Shown here one piece after another: positions 46,523-56,689 of a DNA stretch of 64,000 nucleotides (its first letter is position 1; the number at the start of each line of letters is the position of its first letter). The stretch spans positions 28,803,110 through 28,867,109 of the forward strand of contig CM026401.1 of NCBI GenBank assembly GCA_014843695.1, read 5' to 3'. Both the position numbers and the translations under genes were made by a program. The stretch comes from Archivesica marissinica. Its lineage: Eukaryota > Mollusca > Bivalvia > Venerida > Vesicomyidae. The notes beneath the pieces are model-generated. The model was not told where the DNA came from. It saw only the letters and a list, made by a program, of their open reading frames with translations, and searched no databases.

Positions 46523-49460
46523 TGAGTTCCAAAAAAACACAACCAATCCCTGGATTTTTCAATGTTTTAAACCCCAACAAGCAACAGTTCAGAGTGATTT
46601 CTCGCAATCATTTACTGAGGAAAATGTCACCGATCTGCCTAGTAGTTCACCTGTACCAATGCAAATGAGTGCAGATCAGTCTGTTAGCGAGAGACCGTCG
46701 ATGGGTTGCCACCTCGGAGCGCGGTTCAGTCTGTTAGCGAGAGACCGTCGACGGGTTGCCACCTCGGAGCGCGGTTCAGTCTGTTAGCGAGAGACCGTCG
46801 ATGGGTTGCCACCTCGGAGCGCAGATCAGTCTGTTAGCGAGAGACCGTCGATGGGTTGCCACCTCGGAGCGCAGATCAGTCTGTTAGCGAGAGACCGTCG
46901 ATGGGTTGCCACCTCGGAGCGCAGATCAGTCTGTTAGCGAGAGACCGTCGATGGGTTGCCACCTCGGAGTGCAGATCAGTCTGTTAGCGAGAGACCGTCG
47001 ATGGGTTGCCACCTCGGAGTGCAGATCAGTCTGTTAGCGAGAGACCGTCGATGGGTTGCCACCTCGGAGTGCAGATCAGTCTGTTAGCGAGAGACCGTCG
47101 ATGGGTTGCCACCTCGGAGCGCAGACCAGTCTGTTAGCGAGAGACCGTCGATGGGTTGCCACCTCGGAGCGCAGACCAGTCTGTTAGCGAGAGACCGTCG
47201 ATGGGTTGCCACCTCGGAGTGCAGACCAGTCTGTTAGCGAGAGACCGTCGATGGGTTGCCACCTCGGAGCGCAGACCAGTCTGTTAGCGAGAGACCGTCG
47301 ACGGGTTGCCACCTCGGAGCGCGGTTCCTGGACATTGGGACCATTGATATAAAAACCAGACTTCGGATGTCTGATTCTTTGAAAATGTCTGCCCTGACAT
47401 CGAGGTTCGAGCCCCCACGGAATTGGGAAAAGCCTGTAAGGTTACATGGCAACTATCAAACACCTAGGAAAGTACCAGACGCTGTCTTTGATACAGACAC
47501 TTACCCATATTTGAGATTTAGTCCTGCAGTTAATGGTGTATTTTGTGCACCTTGTTTTGTATTGAGCTCGTCTGAAAACACGCTTGTTGGCAAACCCTTA
47601 GTGGATTGAAGTAATGTGGGTAGGGTTGTGGGATACCATCAAGGCCCTGAGCACACCAATGCAATGACAAGAGCTGACAAATTTATGAAAATTTGCAATA
47701 ACCAGGAAATAAGTATTGTTGAATACGGTTCAAATGCATACCGAGAAAAGGTCGACAGAAACAAACAAGCGTTGTATTCAGTTGTGAAAACAATAATTCT
47801 TCTTGGAAAGCAAAATATAGCACTTCGGGGTAAAACTGAAGAGCGTAGTAATTTCAAAGCATTGATCAATTGCCGCGCTGAAGTTGATCAGCATTTGAGC
47901 GAACACATTGCAAATTCACCAAGACATTCCCAATATTTAAGCCCAAACATTCAGAATTAGTTCATTCAGCTTTGTGGAAATCAAGTATCAGATGAAATCG
48001 TAAAACGTTGTCAAAATTCTAGGTATTTTACAGTTCTTGCTGACGAGTCGGCTGATGTCAGCAACGTTGAACAATTTGCCTTTTGTATACGTTAACTTGA
48101 ACGACAGCCTTCTGGAGAGCATGTCCTCCACGAGGACTTTTTGTCATTCGTGGAGACAACTCAAACAACCGGAGAAAATCTCCATCGGTTGTTGATTGAT
48201 GAGATATTTAAGCACAACTTAGACCCAAAATACATTGTTGGGCAGGGGTATGACGGTGCGGGCAACATGTCTGGGTGTAACCGAGGGGTGCAAGCCAGAT
48301 TTTCTGCAGAGTTTCCAAACGCATAGTATGTGCACTGTCGCAACCACCGTGTGAACCTTGCAATTTGCCATGCTTGCAGAGTAGCATTTGTTCAGTCGAT
48401 GTTCACCGTTGTTGGTGATATATTGTTCTTCATCACCAATTCCCCGAAACGCCTGGGGATATATAGCACCCACAATGAAGACGGACAAGCCCTGAAAAAG
48501 CTCTGCCCCCAAGATGATCTCAACACTCGGAAAGTATCACAGCTTTCTATACCCACTTTTCGCCAATGCTAGAAACACTTACTGGTCTTCAGGTGGGCAT
48601 GGATACGAAAACAATGTCTACTGCGTCCAGTTTTCAGAAGGCTGTTCTGTCGTTCGATTTTGTCGTCGCTTTGTGTTGTGTCAGTGGTCCATTGGACGTG
48701 TTGAATCCGTTGACTGATTCAATGCAAAATCCTCAGTGTGACTTGGTGAAGGCCGCGCAACATGCTGTACTGCTTCACGACCAACTATCCGAGCAGCGGA
48801 ATGACGCTGGGTACTATGGTGGCTTATATGACAAAGCGGTTAATTTGGCAGCACAACATGAAATTGCTGTGTGTCAACCGCGAGTTGCTGCAAGGCAGCA
48901 ACATCGCAACAACATTGTCGCAGATACACCCAAAGAGTATTGGAGACTTAACTTGTTTGTTCCCTTCATGGACCACCTACTGTCCCAGTTACACGACAGA
49001 CTGCATCTCGACCTCCAGGCTGAAAGCTCAGTATCTATTACCAAATAAAATTCGGCAACTCTCGCCCGAAATATGGGAGGAGATAAAGGCAGAGTATGCC
49101 CCTTTCATAGATCGCATGGCAATAGATACTGAGCTGGATGTCTGGAAGAGAGCGACAACAGCAGCACCAGTTGCATCTCTGGTAGAGGCTGTGGATGAAA
49201 CGTACCAACTGTACCCGAATATCCATACAGTATTCAAGGTCCTTCTCACAATGCCAGTATCAACGGCTTCAGCTGAGCGATCATTCAGCAGCCTTCGCCG
49301 TATGAAAACTTATCTCCGCAACACTATGACCGAGGAGAGACTTACTGGATTGGCATTGATGCATATCCACAGAAATCACGACATTAACATCGACAACGTC
49401 ATTCGTGATTTTGATGCGTCCGGGCATAGGAGAATCGCTTTGGTGTTTGACAACCACTAA
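46523..49460 (+). pseudogene. hAT transposase (TTF zinc finger, DUF4371-like, hAT dimerisation), broken
   Basis: The probable start is ATG at 46523 (MSSKKTQPIPGFF). A frameshift follows within about 60 bases, then a 50-bp repeat array in the N-terminal part. Recognisable pieces in order: a TTF-type zinc finger (YPYLRFSPAVNGVFCAPC), a middle region with LADESADVSNVEQFAF and GQGYDGAGNMSG (conserved acidic residues of the RNase-H-like core), and the C-terminal hAT dimerisation region (MPVSTASAERSFSSLRRMK). Damage includes in-frame stops near 47609, 47960, 48096 and 48326 and frame changes near 48545 and 49015. The domain order is that of ZMYM/52-kDa-repressor-like hAT transposases. It cannot make a full protein. 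Confidence 0.88.
46671..47325. repeat. 50-bp tandem array inside the hAT transposase region
   Basis: About 13 copies of a 50-bp unit with CAGATCAGTCTGTTAGCGAG, AGACCGTCGATGGGTTGCCA and CCTCGGAGCG. The first and last units carry CGACGGG and GCGGTTC variants. The unit is not a multiple of 3, so its expansion by itself shifts the transposase frame with copy number. It encodes SADQSVSERPSMGCHLGA in the coding phase. Confidence 0.93.
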
Positions 49461-49832
49461 GCATGTCAAAACAAAGCAGTACCCCGGTATATGCAAAGAA
49501 GAAGAATTATATCTAGGCTATATAAAAAATATGAAAAAATTAAATATGAAAAAAAAAAACCATCTGTGAGTTCTAATATCATGTACTCATCACCGCCTGA
49601 TGAGACCTACGGAGAGGTCGAAACGGACATTTTATGGATCTTTATTAAAATACTTCTTTATTTATGTCCAGTTTACCGAAAGTATTTGCCTTTTAAAATG
49701 CACCAGAGGCCTTCTTTTCATGTCTAATTTCAAAATGTCCCCGAACCCCCACTTCCCCCTCCCACACTCTCCCCTATCGGAACTTCGTGCAGCAATCTGC
49801 GTAAAGATTGTAAATCTCTGGTTACGTCCCTG

Positions 49833-50690
49833 CAAATGCCCTGGAAGCAGTAACACACCAATGTCCGGGAGCAATAACGGACCATTGTCCGAGAGCAGTA
49901 ACATACCTCCGGGAGCAGTAACACACCAATGTCCGGGAGCAATAACGGACCATTGTCCGAGAGCAGTAACATACCTCCGGGAGCAGTAACATACCAATGT
50001 CCGGGAGCAGTAACATACCAATGTCCGGGAGCAGTAACAGGCCAATATCCGGGAGCAGTAACAGACCAATGTCCGGGAGCAGTAACAGACCAATGTCCGG
50101 GAGCAGTAACAGACCAATGTCCGGGAGCAGTAACATACCTCCGGGAGCAGTAACATACCAATGTCCGGGAGCAGTAACATATCAATGTCCGGGAGCAGTA
50201 ACAGACCAATGTCCGGGAGCAGTAACGGACCAATGTCCGGGAGCAGTAACAGACCCCCGGGAGCAGTAACAGACCAATCTCCGGGAGAAGTAACATACGT
50301 ACGTCTGGGAGCAGTAACAGACTAATGTCCGGGACCAGTAACAGACCAATGTCTGGGAGCAGTAACATACCAATGTCCGGGAGCAGTAACAGACCAATGT
50401 CCGGGAGCAGTAACATACCAATGTCCGGGAGCAGTAACAGGCCAATATCCGGGAGCAGTAACAGACCAATGTCCAGGAGCAGTAACAGACCAATGTCCGG
50501 AAGCAGTAACAGACCAGTGTCCGGGAGCAGTAACAGACCAATATCCGGGAGCAGTAACGCACCAATGTCCGGGAGCAATAACAGACCAATATCCGGGAGC
50601 AGTAACGGACCAATGTCCGGGAGCAGTTACAGACCAATATCCGGGAGCAGTATCAAACCAATATCCAGGAGCAGTAACAGATCAATGTCT
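49833..50690. repeat. 24-bp tandem array, right part
   Basis: About 35 copies of the same unit as 45769-46045, with variants (ATATCCGGGAG, AGACCAATGTCC, CTCCGGGAG). A larger block around 49900-49975 is repeated (GAGCAATAACGGACCATTGT occurs twice). It ends in AGATCAATGTCTCTCATTTG, which resembles the end of the 32-bp array at 42650-42670. Confidence 0.95.
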
Positions 50691-50699
50691 CTCATTTGA

Positions 50700-51105
50700 A
50701 TATATGTATACGTGCAACGCCTGGTAGACGTACACCAAAATACTAACTTGATAGGGAAGCGTGTTACTAGAAGTTCGGTTAGATATTGTGGTCACCGGTG
50801 TCGGATGTAGATACTTCAGTTTTGAACAAACGGACAGTTTGCTACATCATTTCTAAACTTATTGTGTATCTTTAGGGCAATGATGTGCACGGCCATGCAC
50901 GAAGATCCTGGTCAAGATGGCCAACTTTGGTACTATAAATAGATTATATTTAATTGGTGGGAATACAACTTTCATTATTAGAGAATTGCGGAGAACTTCG
51001 TGGTGCTAACACATTTGGATCATGTATGCTTTGGACCATGTGGGTGCATGAATGGGCAATATGGACCCAAGACGGCCAAAGGCTAATGAAGTATGTACAT
51101 GAATT
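50700..51105. other. Intronic stretch without recognised features
   Basis: Unique sequence between the 24-bp array and the first CAP exon; no gene, RNA or repeat was recognised. The plus-strand frame at 50954-51298 is the antisense of the CAP exon. Confidence 0.5.
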
Positions 51106-51111
51106 GCTTAC

Positions 51112-51282
51112 CAACGTGACGAGGTCTGCAGCAGGTGGTTGCACCCGTGCCCTCATGTGGTTGTGCATCTGGGTGATTCTCAGCTGCTCATCGATATCGA
51201 CACCCGCCCTGGTCAGTAGCGGGGAGTCTGTCATACAAACAGTGTGTCCGGAAATCGCCTTGTATTCTGCCGTGCACGTCAA
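51112..51282 (-). CDS. Exon: start of the CAP domain (HN..R.....PPA)
   Basis: The exon is 171 bases long, 57 codons, phase 0 at both ends. Acceptor: TTTCCAAACAG then TTGACGTG; donor: GTCACGTTG then GTAAGC. It encodes YKAISGHTVC near the start, an acidic-rich helix (DIDEQLRITQ) and MHNHMRARVQPPAADLVTL. The HN..R..V.PPAADL block is the first CAP helix and contains the first conserved cleft His. The next exon continues with QWDD without a phase break. Confidence 0.92.
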
Positions 51283-51289
51283 CTGTTTG

Positions 51290-52012
51290 GAAATGTAATG
51301 TACATGTAACACATTAATTCATCATAGGCGGTAGAGCCGGGGGTCGAAGTATGGGCACGTCAGTTCATACTTCCTTGCCTTACCCTTGCTCGATATGAAA
51401 ACAAGTGACATATGAATAAACATATTTATTTCATTCGTGAATATAATTCTAGTGTATTTTAATATTATTACTGGCAAATGTTGCATTTATAAATAGCTTA
51501 GATAACCGAACGTGTCAAGTATTCAATCATTATTATGCTCTTCATTATCTACATTCGTAAACTGGTGGGAACTGTAAACAAGTGCAGATACCTAATTTAG
51601 AAACTAAGTAAATGGAAGAGATACCTGTGTTGAAGTTAGGTTGTGTGATTAAGTTAGTTGATCCAATGCTTAGTAGTTTTCGGAACGCGTGTATCACAAG
51701 CATGTATAAGTAATTGTATAAGTGTAGAACACTCTCCTTCACGTATGCGCATAACAGTTGAAGAAAAACTGTTTTGCTATTTATTTATTTTGCACCACTT
51801 TGCTTGATTTTGCATTGGTGTAATGAGTAATATAATTATAAAAATATATTATTGTTATTTGTGCTATTGTGGTTACCGACATCTAAGCAATTGCATGTTT
51901 CGAAAGACCGGAACAGTCATTGCAAAAGGTATTACTGCTATCAGGACAGCAGTATATTACCTAAATCTTGAGAATTAAGTGAGTGTAAAATTGTTAGTTA
52001 TAAGTTTAATTC
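51290..52012. other. Intron between low-complexity exon and CAP exon
   Basis: About 0.73 kb of AT-rich unique sequence. No repeat, RNA or coding feature was recognised. Confidence 0.5.
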
Positions 52013-52018
52013 GCTTAC

Positions 52019-53250
52019 TGCATCTTGAGTAATAGCAGAACGTCCATTCGATGTCTGTGTTGCACTTGTTGACGACTGTGATCCAGTTGTCTGCCGTCGA
52101 GTTGTAAAACCACCCGGAATATTTATTCCAAGTGTACTAGCTCCACTTCCTGAACTAGATCCAGTGTTTTGTGGACGTGTTCCAAACGGTGTCTGTTGTC
52201 CAATTGCACGTCCGCCTCCAGAAAAAGTTCCACCGCTTTGAGTACCGCCACCAAACATTGTCTCCTGTCTAGTTGTTAGTCCACCTCCAAATGAAGTTCC
52301 AGATGTTTGAGAACCGGCTCCTAATGTTGACTGGATAGGTGTAAAACCTCGTCCAAAAGTAATTCCAGTTGCTGGATCAAATGTCGTCTGTGATCGAGTC
52401 GTCTGCTGGTTTCCGAGATTTGTAACGCCACTAGCAGATGGAAATATACTTGAAGCTGAACCAGTCGGTTGTTGGTTCGCTAAATTTGTCATGCCACCAG
52501 CTGATGGAAACATACTAGAAGCTGAACCAGTCGGCTGCTGGTTAGCTAAATTTGTAACGCCACCAGCTAATGGAAATATACTAGAAGCTGAACCAGTCGG
52601 CTGCTGGTTAGCTAAAGTTGTAACACCACCAGCTAATGGAAATATACTAGAAGCTATATCAGCTTGTTGATTGCCTTCCACTGCTGTACTTCCTGGTATG
52701 TCTGTATTTCCGGTCCAGAAATTTGCTGATGTACTCGGAAACCTGAAACCACCAAAATTGGAGAAAATATCTCCAAATGTTGTGTTGTCGAATAGGTTAT
52801 TTGAAGTTCTTGTATTTCCAGGATTGCTTTGAATGGTGGAATCGTTTCTAGTTACAACAGTAACTGAAAAGTCGTTAGCACCCGCATTCAGTCGTGGTCC
52901 TTCAGTGGTCAAATTTTGATTTTGATTGAAACCCATATTTTGAATAGCTGGTCCATTTAAATTCGTGCTTGGTGTATTTTGTACATTTTGCAAAAATCGT
53001 TGTTGCAAATTTCTTTGTTGTCGAAGTAACTCCTCAACTGGTATACGGTTATTTGCACCGATAGGTGGCATGGCAGGTTGTGTACCCGCGTTTAAATTAT
53101 TCATCATAGTTTGTGTCATTCTACTTAATTGATTCATTAATTGGAAACTTTGACTCATGTCTGGTGTTCTACCTTGTTGTTGCACTATAGATGGATTAAG
53201 TAGGTTTTGAAGCATTGTTTGTTGCAACATGTTGTTCCTCTGTTGAAGAG
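52019..53250 (-). CDS. Exon: long Q/N/G/T/S-rich low-complexity segment upstream of the CAP domain
   Basis: The exon is 1232 bases long. Acceptor: TTACTTCTTTCAG then CTCTTCAA; donor: CAAGATGCA then GTAAGC. It opens with two bases of a codon and ends in phase 0, matching the CAP exon. The roughly 410 residues start with a Gln/Met/Asn-rich part (LQQRNNMLQQTMLQNLL), continue with Asn/Phe/Gly-rich sequence, then four 22-residue repeats, and end in a Gly/Thr/Ser/Gln-rich part (TSFGGGLTTRQ). No known domain was recognised. The composition resembles disordered extracellular-matrix or adhesive proteins. Without the splice the frame would stop at 51998 (VSELNL), so it could instead be the last exon of a separate gene. 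Long uninterrupted coding in unique sequence supports it being real. Confidence 0.75.
52391..52654 (-). repeat. Four 66-bp (22-residue) coding repeats
   Basis: Within the low-complexity exon, four tandem units of the type ASSIFPLAGGVTNLANQQ followed by PTGS, with conservative changes (PLAGG to PSAGG, NLAN to NLGN). The multiple-of-3 unit and many synonymous differences suggest selection for the peptide rather than a random minisatellite. Confidence 0.88.
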
Positions 53251-53261
53251 CTGAAAGAAGT

Positions 53262-53605
53262 AAATGTATATATTACAATTTCTTTAACATGGTTGATGTA
53301 GACAGTGTTGATTTAGATTTATGTAATTTGTGACTGCTCTAACCTCTTATATGGCCGAATAGGTGGTGGGTTCTCTCCGGGTAATCCGGTTTCCTTCCAC
53401 AAGAAGGACCCCATAAACGCTTTCCTCCGCGCCACGAGAGTAATATACGTTGTTAAATCTTGTTTCGATTGTGAATAAATAACATTGGATCTTGTTACTT
53501 GTTTTTATATCTGCATATATTTTCGACGAATAGTTCAAAATAATACAAACCATATAGTGTAGGATTAATTATTTTGCAGATTCTGCTATTACGATAAATT
53601 ACGGT
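53262..53605. other. Unique sequence upstream of the low-complexity exon
   Basis: Intron or 5' flank. No exon was recognised; the minus frames of 68 and 96 codons lack family resemblance. Confidence 0.5.
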
Positions 53606-53610
53606 TGTGT

Positions 53611-53782
53611 GTGTTTTACGTTTATTTATCGGCGCTATCGGTTGCCCATATGAGCGACGCCTCCTGAAGAGATTAGTCATTTTAGATTTTTGGAGGATAG
53701 TGCAATGATACAGAGAGAGACCCATTCCAAAGTCTCCTCTGGTTCTTTTACGTGCACGGTGTAAAGCACCGACACGACACGA
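53611..53782 (-). mobile_element. SINE family A, copy 5, truncated
   Basis: Antisense from TTTATTTATCGGCGCTATCG through GAGACCCATTCCAAAGTCTC to GTAAAGCACCGACACGAC. The head half is missing, and LINE-like sequence follows a little further on. The break could be an incomplete insertion or a cut by the LINE. Confidence 0.85.
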
Positions 53783-53984
53783 CATTCAAAGTGACTTCAA
53801 AGTAAATCTATTTATAGCACCAGTAAGTATCTATAAACAACGACACACCATATTACCTAATATCAAAGGTTTTATCACACGAAAAACCAAATAAAATATT
53901 GTATAGCACACAAATAGAATCAATGAGATTGAATAGGTTTAAATCCCGGTTTAAACACATAAATGGGAAAATGAATTAAATACG

Positions 53985-55167
53985 CAAAACATAGAGTGGA
54001 ACAATATATTTACATTGCCATACAAAACTACTATTAGCACAAAACTAAGAGCTTTCCAATACAAATACTTAATGAGAATTATTCCGAACAATTATTTTCT
54101 TTCTTTTTAAATGCAAATTAAAAACATCCAATCTATGAGAATTCTGTCATATGGCAGTAGACTCTAACAAACATTTGTTTTGGGAATGTACACTAATTCA
54201 ACCTTTTTGGTGTGATGTAAATTAACTGCTAAAATCGGGGAGATTGGAATTCAATGAAAATCTCTCATACGAAAACATTTCCTTTTGTAATATTCAAGTC
54301 TTGTCTAAACAAAAATCTATTTTAATTAATTTTCTCATTCTTCTAGCAAAATATTTTATTTTCAAATGTAAATGTTCCTCGATCATCCCGACATTACACT
54401 CATTCAACATGTATCTAACGCATACAATATCTATTGAAGAAACAATTGCATTTATGAAAAATAAATTGCAACAGTTTCATTTGAAATGGAATGATTATTT
54501 AACTAACTAATGAGTTCATATTATGCAAATATGTATTCTTTCATTATTTAGTCAATTATGTTATATTAATGATTTGGTTCGATCTATCATTCATTACCCA
54601 TATATCATGTACTAGCTTCCCCTACCACCACCCCACCCCCTCCCACCCCACCCCCACTCCCATCCCAGACCAATACTATATTAATAAACATAATCCTATC
54701 CTCTCCTATGTAACGTTCCATGCAAGTTACATTTTATATTCTTTTGTCACATAGATACTATATTATATGGACCCGATTCTGGAGTTACCATCCCTACCGC
54801 ATGGCTCTTTTTCGCCGATGTTAGTTTTTAAGGATATGCCAGGTTTTTGCGGATTCAGGCGGAGAATTGAATTCTGCACGAACTCTAAAAAAATGGTATT
54901 TCTTCGAAGACGTCTTTGCGCAGCATACTGTGATTGAATAATTTCGTTGGAAGGAATGTCGGCGGGGGAGCAGCGGTGCGAGGGGGTATGGATGCCGGAT
55001 CGGGGCTCGTATTATACATTATATATTAAAACTTCGCCATTGCATTTCATAGTAAATACTCCGTAAACGATTATAGAAAATTATGTTATGTAAAATCATG
55101 TTACATATATAAAATGTATTCTATACTGTATTTGTGTAAAGGAGAAAGAAAACCAAAAAAAAAAAAA
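53985..55167 (+). mobile_element. LINE remnant (L1/Tx1-like C-terminal part) with poly-A end
   Basis: From about 53990 a broken frame reads NIFTLPYKTTISTKLRAFQY, then a zinc-knuckle-like stretch with HLFWECTLIQPFW. It continues, after stops, in an 88-codon frame (54244-54510) with LILLAKYFIFKCKC and ending KLQQFHLKWNDYL. This order is typical of the C-terminal end of non-LTR retrotransposon ORF2. A pyrimidine/C-rich tract (54620-54665) and an A13 run at 55155-55167 fit a 3' UTR and poly-A tail. The reverse transcriptase core is absent, so it is 5'-truncated. Assignment of 54511-55167 to the element is inference. Confidence 0.65.
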
Positions 55168-55337
55168 GTATCTAGAAGCGTTCATTGTATGCATTTCAAT
55201 AAGCGTCTACTTATTAAGAGTGGCGCTTTCTTTTTAGCAATATCTCAATGCACATTTTATTGATTATGACTGGAAGCCAAATGCAGTCCGGTCAACATTA
55301 TCTCGGAGGCGAATAGTAAATGCTATTGACTGTTGAC

Positions 55338-55410
55338 CTATGGGAATTTTGCATTGAGTAGATACGTGAGGTATAATAAAAAGTAATAACAAACCGGGAA
55401 CCAGACACAT
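55338..55410 (-). CDS. Candidate signal-peptide exon of the CAP gene
   Basis: From ATG at 55410 the frame reads MCLVPGLLLLFIIPHVSTQC, a convincing signal peptide with a short n-region, a hydrophobic LLLLFII core and a cleavage site possible after VST. A possible donor (CCCATAG then GTCAAC) would leave one base, which is the phase required by the low-complexity exon at 53250. The donor is weak. Without splicing the frame ends at 55264 with TAA followed at once by AATAAA, so a short separate secreted peptide of about 48 residues is an alternative. Confidence 0.35.
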
Positions 55411-55419
55411 GTACCAGAA

Positions 55420-55770
55420 ACTCTTCAAATATTTACCAATTGCTGGCTCCTGCCTAATCAATGTTAATTAGTATATCTGTGCTGATTACATGTTCAATTG
55501 TATGCATTAATGAGGTACGTACGATGTTAGAAGGATACTCTTTCCTCATGTGAAACTGGATGCGAGGTATTTCTAGGTTAATTAAGAACAGATCGGAAGT
55601 TCAATGTACATATTTCATTTGTCATAAATCGATCGTGGAAATAGATTAGAGCTATAGTGTTTGTATAAGGAGACATTTCAAAATCTAGTCAATATTCAGT
55701 GAGAAGGTATACCTTGATTTGTGTGTGTGAAAACGTGGATGCAATGGGTACGGTATTTGAATAGCTAGTA
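55420..55770. other. Unique AT-rich sequence
   Basis: No feature was recognised. It would be the promoter region if the signal-peptide exon is right, but no clear TATA box or initiator could be assigned. Confidence 0.4.
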
Positions 55771-55774
55771 CGCG

Positions 55775-55930
55775 ATGCGTTGCGATTTCGGCCCAACAAG
55801 AACATTGATGAGTTTGTCCTTAAGCAAGTCATTTTAAATTGTAATCCACATTGCATCGTCTCTCTTCCTCATATGAGATGGATTGCATTGGGAATGAGGT
55901 CTCGGGAGGGATTAAACTAATGTTGTAATA
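55775..55930 (+). mobile_element. SINE family C, copy 5, diverged
   Basis: Sense orientation with AATCCACATTGCATCGTCTC, ATGAGATGGATTGCATTGGG, AATGAGGTCTCGGGAGGGAT. It is clearly the family C body but with many changes and a weak head. Confidence 0.6.
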
Positions 55931-56049
55931 ACTTGGCATGATTAAAGGCCCAATAAAGGTCTTGACACTTCATTTTATACATTCTGGTTTATATTTTAAA
56001 ACATGTTCTAATCTCAATACAAACTTATGTCTTTACTCTCAGTAACTGT

Positions 56050-56230
56050 GTGGCGTCCGTGGTCCAGTGGTAGAGCGGCGGATTTGGAATCGAACGGTGT
56101 CGGGTTCAATACTCGGTCAGGCCACGTATGTAGCATCATTGAGCAAGGCACCTCACACACATTGCTTAGTACTTATTAACCGGTTAGGTCGACTATGCCT
56201 GCCCATGATAGCATGTCTATGCTTGACATT
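56050..56230 (+). mobile_element. tRNA-derived SINE of another family (E)
   Basis: Head GCGTCCGTGGTCCAGTGGTA then GAGCGGCGGATTTGGAATCG and GTCGGGTTCAATACTCGG, with A-box and B-box-like segments in tRNA spacing. The following body is GAGCAAGGCACCTCACACAC then ATTGCTTAGTACTTATTAAC. The body differs from families A-C, and only one copy is in the window, so boundaries are approximate. A tRNA gene is unlikely because the acceptor stem does not pair well. Confidence 0.5.
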
Positions 56231-56234
56231 AATG

Positions 56235-56685
56235 GAACATAACTTTACGGACACTTTACGGCCTGTTGTTTCCTTATTGTAAGTTCAGCGTTCGGCTATA
56301 TTTCCGGTCAGCACTACATTCATAAATGATTCACCGAAGCTACTGAAGAGTATTGCTACCAACTCGCCAGGATAGCACTGGGGAATGATTCAGTGTACAG
56401 AAACATACGTTGTGTTCAATGGCATATTCCATGTTTTATTTCATCTGCCAAAGCTTTCATTGTTGATATTTTCGGACATACATTTGGGATGCCAAAATGG
56501 GGAAATCGGACTTTTATTGTAATCTCTTAGCAACCTAGTTAAAAGAATTGTGTATAAACTAAGCTAATTACCAATTTTTCAAGTTTGGTCAACTAGCATA
56601 CATGTACCTCGATGAATTAAAATACTTCAGTCATTTAAAGAAATTGACTATGAAGTACCGTCACGGAAAATGTATCCATTGTATA
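56235..56685. other. Unique sequence without recognised features
   Basis: No exon, RNA or repeat was recognised. Confidence 0.5.
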
Positions 56686-56689
56686 TATC

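Larger units (their letters stand above)
46046..49832 (+). mobile_element. hAT-type DNA transposon, 3.8 kb, decayed
   Basis: Imperfect terminal inverted repeats CAAGGGCGTAACG (46046-46058) and GGTTACGTCCCTG (49820-49832; 10 of 13 match when inverted). Subterminal TTACGCAG motifs lie inside both ends. A 5-bp direct repeat CAAAT sits exactly at both borders, and both flanks share this variant of the array's CCAAT. Some hAT groups make 5-bp duplications rather than 8-bp ones (family knowledge). It is inserted in the middle of the 24-bp array and encodes the broken transposase at 46523-49460. Confidence 0.82.
23841..53250 (-). other. Gene model: secreted CAP - EGF - ShKT multidomain protein, at least 10 exons
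   Basis: Exons in transcript order are 52019-53250, 51112-51282, 42701-42785, 39975-40135, 38807-38901, 29336-29415, 27420-27518, 26507-26620, 25606-25698 and 23841-23981. All have AG acceptors and GT donors and all junctions are phase-compatible. Together they encode about 412 residues of low-complexity sequence, a CAP domain of about 198 residues, an EGF domain (about 32), a ShKT domain (about 38), a linker (about 31) and a second ShKT-like domain (about 46). CAP-EGF-ShKT proteins are extracellular or matrix proteins; the molecular role of this one is unknown. The 5' end may be 55338-55410. No stop codon or terminal exon was found. Introns are up to 9.4 kb and largely minisatellite. Likely alternatives are a fusion of two genes (low-complexity exon separate from the CAP part) or a partly degraded gene, but the intact phases argue for a working one. 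Confidence 0.85.

Noticed and set aside
50954..51298. 114-codon plus-strand frame
   Set aside because: It is the antisense shadow of the CAP exon at 51112-51282.
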